Origin: Lineus longissimus
Lineage: Eukaryota; Nemertea; Pilidiophora; Heteronemertea; Lineidae
Assembly: GCF_910592395.1 (NCBI RefSeq)
Contig: NC_088323.1
Span: forward strand, 1,054,001-1,118,000
Direction of reading: 5' to 3'
Length of the DNA stretch: 64,000 nucleotides
Under the pieces are notes generated by a model. The model saw nothing but the letters and a program-made list of their open reading frames with translations. It was not told the DNA's origin and searched no databases. Position 1 is the first letter of the stretch. Each line of letters opens with the position of its first letter. Of this stretch, positions 29,901 to 41,900 are shown in pieces. A program made the position numbers and the translations under genes.

Positions 29901-32900
29901 TAATCTTTCAGGGAATGTAGGCCTTTGGCACTACAGATCTGTGCCATTTACTCCCTGTCTGTCCCTGCATTTATAGTAATATCATGGTTTTCATTTACAA
30001 CAGGTTAGTGCAGTGTTGTATTATTTTGTACATTTTCATCTTTCCCCATTTTGTATCATCTAAGCCATTTACTCCCTGTCTGTCCCTGCATTTATAGTAA
30101 TATCATGGTTTTCATTTACAACAGGTGTTTGCGTGAGTAATTGATATAATACGTGCTGTGAAAGGTCATTCCTATCGGCTACATTCAATAGAGAGATTAG
30201 CAGCGAATAACGAGAGACCTCGGGACACTCGTCACTAGGACACAGCCTTCGCCGAAACGTATCTCTTTTGCCCTAGCCTTTGACGAGTGTTGTGATAGCA
30301 TCGATAAAGAATCTGGCCGAATTGCTACCTATTTCCTTGGCAAACATGTCTAATCAAGCCATGTGATAACCTATAATGGTTTCCTCTCTAATTACCATTA
30401 CAAGGCCCCCGGTAACATGACGACCACCCCGTTACCCAGACCACAACCACTGGATTGGGCGGTCCCAATGACCGAATTCACCCCTCTAACCCGACCAAAG
30501 GGCCTAATTGCCGTGAAAAGATGATTGCTGCCATGATTTCTGTTGCGAATTTATCATGCTACAGATGAAAAAAAATTTCAAGTCCAAATATTTTTTCACT
30601 TGTTTTTCTTCCGCTCAAAATGAAGAAACATCATCAGCCCCAAACAATTTTGGCATTGAAATTTTTCAGAATTTTGAACTTAAAACAACTTGCAAAAGTA
30701 GTTTGTATCAACAATTCATAGCGCAAATTGACTAATAGAATATGTTATAAACTGATTGCGGAAGGTACCTTTCATCAGAGTGATGTGATACCGACCTATC
30801 AATCAGGTGCACATACTCGCGCTGATTCGTATCTTGACTGGATACAGGCGATCAAATAACTTGTTTATTTACCGACTGATGTTATCACTTTGAAGTTTAT
30901 AAAACACACTGTGAGATCTTGATGAGAAATAATCGACACCAGGGAAGTATGTGTGTCCGTGCATGATTAACTTGGTTGTCTTCATCAATTTGCTGGTGCC
31001 ATTCTGGCCAGAAATGAGTAACTCTTTTCGAAGTTTAGTTCATGAACGTAAAATGCCCACAAGAAACTCATATAATCAATGAAGCGTTCGATTCATCAAA
31101 TGGAATACATCCCAGTCTCCCACGTGCATGTGTACCAATTTCCTGCACTACTGCCTCTATCCGCTGCACACAATACATGCTAGGCGAACCGTACATTTCC
31201 GCCGAGAAATAAAACAATTCCGCCACCAACCGATCGTCTATCATTTGACCTCAATTATAGCAATAGACGGGAAAACATCGATATCCTTTTTTGCCTATCT
31301 AATATCTGTTAATCCTTGGCTGATTATTGGAGATGGAGAGGTGATCTGCGTTTATTATATGACAGATAGATAAGTATCACGATTGTGTTTGATCGTCGGT
31401 CGACTCTGAAGGCCATTGATGAAAATGTAGTAAAATTTCGATTGAATGGTGTTTTTGATATGCGTAACGCTGATGCTGGTAAGCTCGTGACGAAACACAC
31501 AGGCCTACGCTTGGCCTTAAAGTTCTCGATGTGGGCTCGGGGCAGAGAGAAATTCGTATTTAAAGCTGACATGCATGCATCAAAACCCTAACGGCCAAAG
31601 TAGAAAATACTAAGACCGCCGTGTTTTGAACGACCGGTCAGCCGGCCATGTTTCAAATGCCCTCAGATAATGATAGACTACCAGCAGGCCGTCGTGGCGC
31701 TACCGTATTCACCAACAGAGCACTGCGTGTAGAGCACAGATATGAGTTTTAGTTCATCTGTCATTGCGTGTTTGAAATCGAATGCCACCTCATCAGACAG
31801 TTCCTCAATACACGCATGGTTTTAGTACTAGCAAAGCGGGAAATTGTTTTGCATCTTTAAACTCGAAAAAAAAATGTGTGCTCATATGATCATCACAGGG
31901 TATCATGTTCATCTCCTGATTATGTATCTTATGAATTCACTTTGCCAATTTTGTAAAAGGGCAAATTTTAAAGGCCACTTTCAAATAGAATATGGTACAG
32001 ATGGCACAAAAGACGTCATTCTGTCAAGCTTGTACGTGAAATGAACAATGAAAAATATGTTTGTTTACAATAACTGCTTCATGGCATAGTGGTTAAGACG
32101 GCAAGGATCAAGTGTAGAGGGTCCCGTGTTCGAATCCGCGCGAGGAATATATTTTTTCATTTGTTTTCTTTTCACGAGAGCGTCTCTGTGACCTGTCTCG
32201 TCAATGAACTTGTTATTTGTGCAGTCAAGTGAGACAAGTCGCTGGGTGTCATTTTTCAAAAGCAGTTGGTCGTTTGGTGGTCGGGCGTTTGTGTTTTCTA
32301 ACTTGGCCATCAGGGTGTTTATGGATTCATGTCAGCTTTCAGATCTTTATTAGTTTTCGTGCACGAAATGCCAAGAGAACGCACCACACAACAGCACCTC
32401 ATCATAATATACAAGTGGTTATTCCAGGGAAAAAAATTCCAAAATTCAGAGTATTACTAGACTACATGATTGTTCTGCCGAAATATAGCAAAAAGACACT
32501 TCAGAATGACATACCAGTATCTATACAGTATTGAAAACATGAATATTTTACATGTTAAATGAACTGAAGAGGTCAGGTGATTGTTCATAATGTAATTAGT
32601 TTTCAAAATGTCATTGCATACATGTACATGTACATGATGTTTAATATTGCATGTCAACAGGACCGATACGAGTTGCATCAAGTACCTTAAACACCTCGAA
32701 ATCAATACAAAATGCCATCATTCTGCTGTTGGCTTGACGTACGATGTGCAGGTTAGTCTTGATAACATGTTGTAGCCGGTTTATTTTAAATTGCACTGTT
32801 ATCACTTTCGATTGGTTGGATAGTTGTGCAATGCATCCATTTAACCCTTTAAGTCTCTGAGTCTATTCCAGCCATCGATACCTCCACGTTTTTTTTCGCT

Positions 32901-35900
32901 CGAACCCTAACTTATGGTGGCAGCAAAACCACCAGTCACTGAGTAATTATAGACTATCCAAAAGCTGTCTTGACCTGCTTTATTTTCTCTTTCTTTGTAG
33001 CTTGCCTAACCTTTGCTGACGACAACGAATACCGGCTAATCCACGATCTTCTTCGCAACTACGACAAACGAATCCGTCCATCGAGGAATGCTACTGAACC
33101 AATGAATGTCACATTCGGCCTCGCTCTCAGTCAAATCATTGACGTGGTAAGGCGATCGACCAATGAGGGTGTAAACTACCATTCATTCCGCCTTATGTAG
33201 ACACGTTTTGGCCAATGGGAGACCTGGCGATCATTCACTCCGTATCACACAGTAATCTAATCAGTGCTTTTGTATTGCAAGGGGGCGTATAAGCTTCGTC
33301 CCTATTGTTTGTGAAGGATGGCAATGGTTTCGCTTTCATCTTTAACTTTAGTCAGAGGTAGGCCTAACTAGCTGGAGTCTGTTGATCAGTGAAGTGGTAC
33401 CAAATATATTTTTTGTTCATTTTCTAGGATGAGAAAAACCAAATCATCACAACAAACTGCTGGCTCAATCAGGTGAGTGTGGTCATACATTTTGTGGATA
33501 TTAAACACAGCCAGCATGGTATTCGATGATCTCGTCCCTGCAATCCAACAAGAGCTACACGTCAAAGTTTTGCAACTCGACCTCTAAATTTTCTGTAGCC
33601 TCTTCACAAATTCAACTAGCCTTCAAAAGTTCATAGCCTTCATCAATGTGAACAGTGCTAATTCAATCGTATTCTTGAATCGCTATCATTTCCTCCTACG
33701 TACATGTATATGACTGTGATCCTTTCAAAGTGCTGCCGTTTCGAATTACGCCGATATCTTCATCGAATTATTTTCAGTGTACCAGCTGAGTGTTTACAAT
33801 GTCAACTCCCTGCATTCGTATTATAACTAATCCATGCTTTGTATGGTTTCTGGTGTATATAGTACGATGTATATCCAAATTAATCATTGCTCTTCTTTTT
33901 GTTCCATTGGTATTGAATAATATCTAGCGTGATAATCAGTGCATATAAACATACGTCTGTCGAAGGCGTTTTGTATTTTGGACCATGGCAATAGCCTCGG
34001 ACACTATCAAATTCTCATCCAATCTTTGACTAAAAATCATGGGACAGACGGAAGATCTAAAGAGGCTAAAGTGCTGAATCAGCACTTCCAGATAATTGGA
34101 TAAAAAAATTGATAGTGCGCTGTTGGCGTAGTTGTTCAGTCTGTTTGCAGGCTAACTTCTGCTGATCAAATACTTTTTTCCATTTTCATGATAACCCGGT
34201 TTTCTCCACGCTAGGTTTCCTTCCCTTTGATGAAGTTTTGATTTCAGATGATAACTGCATATCACTATCTTCGAGTTCAATGAGAGAGACATTTGTGACG
34301 GAGGTTTTGCAAATGATCATGATATGTTCCTAACACAATCCCTTTCTTGGTTTAGTTTAGGTGGTAGTATGGTGGTATTGTAATCAACAGATTAGACTAA
34401 TATCTCCCCAGTTTCAGTAGACGAAGAAAGTAGGGAGATACTAGTAAACTACTTAGCTGCACACTCTAGGTCCTATCCAACCTAGATTCACATCACTGTA
34501 GAAAAAGCACCATATTTACCAGAAAGGCAATGTGAGCATTAATGCAGATGTGTCAACCAAAATATGACCTACTTGCTGGTTTTAATATAATGAAATGGAA
34601 GAGTCGCTAGTTGAGTCAGTTGATGTATCAGTGTAACTATCAGTAAAAGATCTATTAATGCCTGGTTGCAAGAATGGCCACCTAGTTTTAAATGGTAGAA
34701 CTACCTAGTATGTCGAACCTGAAGTGTGCGACGAAGGTCAACCGAATTTCTTTGCTTGGTTTGGAGACCTAAACATCATAACTGTCTAAACATTCTCCGA
34801 TGCAGATTGAAGTAGGTATAGTATATGTTCATCATTTCGCACTGTCATACAAGGTTACGATTAGTACGTGTAGCTACAAAATATAACAACCTGTAAAGTT
34901 TTCTTTCAACTTTGAATAAGACCGTCACATTGTCTTTTAGTGTCCTGCAATAGTTAGTGTAGATGTTAGTTTTACTTTCAGGGTTGGCTAGATCCTAACC
35001 TTTCTTGGAATAGGACGGAATATAATGGCATTGCTGAGATAGTATTGCCGTTTGATACGGTTTGGAGACCCGACACTCTCATTTACAACAAGTAAGTCAG
35101 GTGGCAAGGTCAGGGGTCACCAAGCATGCGTACAAGGATAACATATTGGGGTAGCACTTGGATATTTGCATGAGTTGAAACGTGTTAAAATGTATATCTT
35201 AACTATCTGGTGGTTCTTAAAAGTCATATTGTTTGGCAGCGATTGGATACGACCATGAAGGTATAGACTTGTATTACATCACTAATGGTCCACCCACTCC
35301 CTTGTCAAGTTATGACTATGAAAGATGAATATTTCGGCAGCTACTTTCGGTTTAGTGCGTACGTAGACTTCATTTGGCGATCGTGTGTAAGTGGTTTGTT
35401 ATCAAAACGATAACAACGAACTATCAATCCAAATAGCAAAGGATAAAATTGAAAATTTACCTATGAAAGTATCTCAGTGCTATCCCTTATGATCTGTAGT
35501 TAGTCCCTGAGTGAGAGTGCGAAGTTAACATGCATGCCACCATGTCATGATTTAACCACTTATTTTTGCAGAATTGGTATGACGATAAGTTTGTGTGGAA
35601 TTCGTCAGATTATGGCGGCATCAAAGAGGTCATGTTACCTTATGATGTCGCCTGGAGGCCTGATATACTCCTGTATAATAAGTAAGTACAGGAAGTTCAT
35701 CTCAGGACGAGTTTATGGGACGAGTTGTGCATTCTATATACAACACACTGTCAGATCGTGGCCGGTAAATAGAACTGAAATCACCATATTGATAATAAAT
35801 TATTTTGGTGTTACACTGGCATTCATCAATCTTCAATCATGGAATGTTCTGGAACAGTAATTTCTACTTCAAAATATTTTGTTATTAGCTTCACAGCGCA

Positions 35901-38900
35901 TCGTTGTGGAAAATGTGGATACATGTAAAGGTACAAAATGGCCTTTAAAGAAAGGTTACCGAGCCGATAATCTCTATGTAAGGTTATAATGAAATGGCAA
36001 GTATGGTATAGAATGTATAACTTTCTCTACAAACTCCATTTGAAATGAGCTCTTCCAAGGGATAACAATACTACAGTCCAACGATGTTAACCTCTCTACA
36101 ATCCATGCATTTTCAGAACTGGCAGGATGTAAAATTAAAATGGAACTCCACTGACTATAATGGTATAAAAGAGATAGTTTTGCCTTACGATGTGGCATGG
36201 AAACCTGATACGATTTTATACAACAAGTATGTATGTAAATCAGTTGTCGGCACGGCCATGGAAGACATTTTGTCTTTTTTTTATTTGATGGTTTTATTCG
36301 CATTTTCTGTTCGCCTTCTCACATGTTTGACCCTTGTACGAAAAGATAAACAACGTGTTGCAGATTAAAACATTCACATAACGTACCACCTTATCCACAA
36401 AAGTACACAATAAAAACAAATCATCTTCTTTATAAACTTGTTTTAACGTACTGAAGACTGTTCGACGTCATGCATATTGATTTCTTAGATACATTGCAAA
36501 GTAATCAAAACCAAATTATGTGTGCCAATACAAAATCACACCCCAAAATTATTTGGCCAAATTGAAAAACGTAAAAAACCTCGCATTATTCAAGCAGAAT
36601 ATCTCCATACCAAAAAAAAATAAAAGGTACAGACATGTATTTGTTAGCAACTTTGTTCAAACACGGGTCTTTTTTTTAATGAGTGGGGCTAATGATTAAA
36701 AGGGGTTTCCCAGGTAAGGAGTTTTGCTGCCTCGTCATATCATTACATCCATCTGACTCTGAAGCTTGCTGTATTTGCTTATTTTGAGTGCAGTGCAAAC
36801 CTAGCGAACTTAAAACGCCTTCAAAGAATGGCATGAATGCACATTTAACGATGGAGTACTTGCTTTGTGATGCTTCAAATCTGTAGCACTGCTTTGGGCT
36901 GTAAATTTAGTATGTTTTGAAAAGGGAGTTGGGCCGTCTCGTTCTGGATCCCGTCCTGTTGCCTAGCGTAGACGAATGTATTATCAACCGTAATCTACGT
37001 CCAAAGAACGCTCATGTCATGAAAAGTGGAGGTCAATTTGCGACCAATCAGTATGAGAATGTTTTTCTTTCAGTGGATCATTCGATCAGGTCAGAGCCAA
37101 TCCACGTTCTGTAAGCGATCTCATAAAAAGCTAACGTCAATTGGGAAAATCAGTTTCAATTTGTCCTGGTCTAGTCACGAATTGATTACTTTTGGAACTA
37201 AGTATGTTCTGTTGTCGTCCACTGTAGCCGCAGAATCTCACTGATTCAGAGAATAAAATGCTTCGTAACTATCACACATGTACTCGGCATGTGTCCTTTT
37301 TCATGCTTATTCAGATTTTGGCCAATATATTTATAATCAAGCAATGTTCTTCCACAGACATACATGATATATTCAACTCGTGACAGGTGATAAGGTTTAG
37401 TTAGATTTGCACGCCATCCATAAAAATGCATTTAAAAGCAAATCACAGCGCTCAACCTGCTTATTAAAGTTGGCGTTGTCATGTGTGAATATATGACAGA
37501 TAAATCAATTTACACAATATACAGTCAATAGTAGTTTCTTGTGCTAACCTAGAACTGTGATATTACCTTTATAACGATCAAATGCTGTTCAACTCTGCAA
37601 CAACTACCGTTTGGCTAAACATCTTGAAATGATATGTCGATATATTTAAAATACAGACATTTAAGATATTGTTAAGGCTGAATAAAGCAAGAAAGTATTA
37701 CAACTATCTGATTATCAATAACCCTAAGCTAAACTTGCTTATCTTTCATGGATATGAAAGAAACCCAGATGTGTTTTGGAGATTTGGATATAAAGGCATT
37801 GACTTGTAACTGTATAATTTAATCACACAATCACTTTAAGCATGTTCAAACTTTCATTACATTTTGTCTCTTAACCTTTCTGTCGCATTTACTTTCTTTG
37901 CTTCAAAATCTACATAAATTTACATTACATATATATGTCGATCGAAAAACGCAATCGCTTTTTCTGAATGCTATTTTCCTAACTTAAATCAAAGTTTGAT
38001 TGTAAGAAAGCATGATTTAAAAATTCTTTCTATTTAAACTTTTCGGAATGATAAATGTTGTGGTGAAAACACAGTAGACTAGATAAATAAATGTTCTTCT
38101 AAATTTGTCTTCAATATAACTTCTTTCCTCTTCATTCACTATGATTAACGGATGAAAACGAATGTTGCCTTTAATTTTATATGCCATTTCACACAAATGC
38201 AAATGTCTTAAAATCATCTTTAAATTATGTGAAATGTACTTCGTAATATTACAAAAACATACTGACATCAACAATCAAACCTACTATACCGAAATCCAGT
38301 TCATGTAAAATCGCATTGGATCACATAACTGTACAATGTACAGTTTTGTGTATTGATTTGTGTCAAACATTTCATCCGAGGTAAGTTGTAAGTAGTGTAA
38401 AAAAAGGTAACAAAGTTACGTGTTATATTCAATGATACCATTTTTGTCTTGATACATCTTCAGTGTGTATTGGATTGAATCCTTGATCTCCGCTCTATAC
38501 CATTAACCATGCCCCATCCTGTGATTGTTCACCCTGGATAATTCGTACCGATTGCAAAACTCTTGCAGTAAATCAAGACGCAGGAGAGTCATGCCTTAGT
38601 TTCAGGTTGACAAGAAGGTCACCATTGGATTACACAGGCGAGGCACGTACGGGCACCTATCATTCTTGGCCACCTTTACATTACACAAGTCTGTGATGTC
38701 GTAGTGCCATTCGTATGCTCCCAGTTGGGAATATTCCGTGCACTGGGTCAGCCCGCTGGCCGGATGATGATAACCATCTTGACAAAAGGCGGGCATGTCA
38801 TATTCCAACTCATTGGCTTTGATCAACCAACCCTCTATTCACGATAAGGGACAAGGTTTTTCGTCCTTTCATTTGACATTCATTAAACTATTTGTTTTTC

Positions 38901-41900
38901 TTTTTACAGCGCCGACTCGGCCTCCCACTGGTCGTCAATGAGCACAAACATTATGGTGACCAGCGACGGCAACGTCACGTGGCTTTCAATGGTCATATTC
39001 AAAAGCAGCTGCTCCGTCGATGTAAAATACTTTCCGTTTGACGAACAAAACTGTAGCATGTGGTTCGGATCATGGAGCTACGACTCGAAATACATTCTTT
39101 TAAAAACAACATCAGACGAAGGAGACAAGACGAACTATATACCAAACACAGAATGGCAATTAGTAGAATTGCACGTGGAGGAGAAAAATATAACATTTTC
39201 TTGTTGCATTACCCCGTGGCCAATGGTGGTGTACACTGTTCAGATGCGACGGAAACCGCTGTTCTATATTTTCAACATGGTATTGCCGTGTAATTTGATA
39301 ACTTTAGTGGCACTCTTGGGTTTTTACGTGCCGTCTGACTCGGGTGAAAAAATAACCATGGGGATCACGACGCTGTTGTCCATGACTGTGTTCCTAATGA
39401 TAGTGGCGGATAGTATGCCAGCTACGTCGGATGTATTACCACTTATAGGTAGGTACACTGTTGTTGTATTTGATATCATTTACTCCGGACATGTGAAGAA
39501 TTAGGCTTCAGGCAAATATACCACACGGAGCAAAGCACTTTAATGAAGCATATACTCGTCGTTACTAATATCACCCAACATTTGAGCGCTTTCTCCTTTG
39601 CAGGCCTCTACTATGGTATTACTATAGCAATTGTCTCGTTCGCCACTGCCATGACCGTCTTTACTTTAAACATCCACCACAAGGGCTTCCGGGGTAAAGA
39701 GGTACCAGACTACATCAAGAAGATCTGCTTTGGATTCCTAGCCAAGATTCTGTGTCTGAGATTAGACCTGCCAGAAACCGCTCCTGGTGATATGCAGGGT
39801 GGAACAACGGTGAGTTTACGACATTGGGAAATAGTTCTACTATTACACCAAACGTGGTAGCTTTAACAAAGGTGTACAGCAGTCATGTGGGTAATATTGA
39901 TCTTCCCACTGTCCTGCTGTTAATGACTGAGTAAGAGGAAGGGCACCTGTATGGAAAAGACGACCTATTGAAGTGCAAAATATTAACTATGATTATTATT
40001 ATCAGCGATTGTTTGGCTGTAACGCCAACACGACCCTTTATGATTATGAAACGATAGCATTTCTTTTTGAAAAACTTGTTCAAATAAATTTCATAAGGGT
40101 CAATTAACCTAAAAGAGAGTAGCCGCAAGAGAGTGTGTTTTTTTAGTAAAAACGGTGTATAGATTTCAAATTATTTGCCTCAGAACGATCAGACGACGTC
40201 TACTTCGCCAACCACTGTTTCGTATATACCAACACCGATGGACAACCCCCTGATCAACAGTCCAGACTCAGGAGTCATAGACCTCCATGAATTTGTATGT
40301 TATAAGTCTTACATCAACCCCAACCCTATTGCAATGGTCCTAAGTTTGAATTAGCCTTAAAAAGTAGGATACACGGTCACTCAAACTTTTTTTTTCTCCT
40401 CGGCAGTTGATTATACTCCTGGTTTAAATACGCTCACAAGCAATTTTTTTTTCGAGCACATAGTTTTTCTTTCAGCAGAAAATAAATTATATGTTGATAC
40501 CAAGTGATACTGAAGTGCCCCTTCCCCATAAAATCATCTTAAAGCACTATTTCTATGTTATAGCGTAATAACAGATACCAACAAGATATGAACTTTCGCG
40601 AGACAGAGCCGTTATACAACACGGTAAACTTAATGAATAAAAATGCTTGAACACGCTGATGCGACGAGATTGTGCTTCGTTTCGAGAATATCTGTTGGTA
40701 CATTGAAATATTGTCTTCTTCTTCTTGTACAAATTGTTCTTATGAAAACTTCTGTTTCATATTGGTTGACCTAATTGACTGTTGCATGTATTTACATGTG
40801 CTGTCCGTATTTCATAACAGAGTTTTCCTTCTCCTTGATTGATTTCTGACCAAGGTTGGCGATATTGACCCTGATTTCACAGCCAAAACACTGACATCAA
40901 CCAATCGGTATTCTCCAAATGTAGACAATCGATTGAATGCTGTATTCCTAACCGCTTGGTTACGGTTCAATAACTCTAATAATGCATTTATTCACACTTA
41001 TTCGGGTAAACTGTATGGTGTAAGGATCCTTCCCACCTTCATTCATTGTGTACTTGTACTATGCGTTGCCGTCTTAACCCCGAAGCTGCATCTATGCCCA
41101 GACCTTTCCCCCAGTGTACACCACGATAAGATAACATTCATGTATAGTAATTAGTAAACCCCAAACTTTCTACAGCTCTAGTCTATAGGTAGACCCTCTA
41201 TCATTACGTTGCTTCTTACAGAATATGCAATGCATATTCGAAAAGTTAACAACCTATGCGATCATACACAGGCGTATGCGCCTGCCATTGATTTCGGTCA
41301 ATTTTAAGTAGATCTTCTACAACATCTATTAAATTTTAAGTTTAGAAGTTTTTCTTGTAAATTATGTATGCCGTATATTCTTTCATCTTTTGGAGAGTAT
41401 GCACTTCTGAAAACCTCATCAGGTATTGACATAAATCTATCAAAGATACAGAACGTGAAGATAGGTTCTAGCAAGAAGTTGGGTGAACGAAATAACATCG
41501 TCTCTAGTATCCATAAGACTCGGGTTGTCCACGATGCGACTATACATTAATCCGTAGCCTTTAGATGTATGCCATCGACTCACCAATTTACATCTTGCAG
41601 CGTTGGTTGATATTATGAATGAATATATGGTATAGGGAAAGACTCGTTTCAAGTGCTTTAACTTGAAACCTCGTGTATATACATTCAAACTTCCCATTTT
41701 TGAACAAAACTAAAGTAAAAGCATCAACTGATTATTCATATCATCACGTGTCTCTCTTTGCTGGACAGCATCATAATCTATCATGTCTATGGCTGATATT
41801 ATCACACTTAAGCACGTTTTCTTTGGGGGGGGGGCGCCGGGGGGTAACATCACTGAGTTTACAGAACCAACAAGACACTAGTGTTGGTCTCTATCCATCG

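Larger units (their letters stand above)
28605..33000. other. Last part of nAChR intron 1
   Basis: About 4.4 kb holding a 63-bp perfect direct repeat (29943-30005 and 30064-30126) and a tRNA-like SINE head at 32075-32160. Open frames at 31128-31591 are short and unassigned. A pyrimidine tract leads to the exon 2 acceptor at 32999-33000. Confidence 0.6.

Noticed and set aside
32075-32160. Functional tRNA gene
   Set aside because: A and B boxes are present with tRNA spacing, but the acceptor stem does not pair and the T arm is poor, so a SINE head or pseudogene is more likely.
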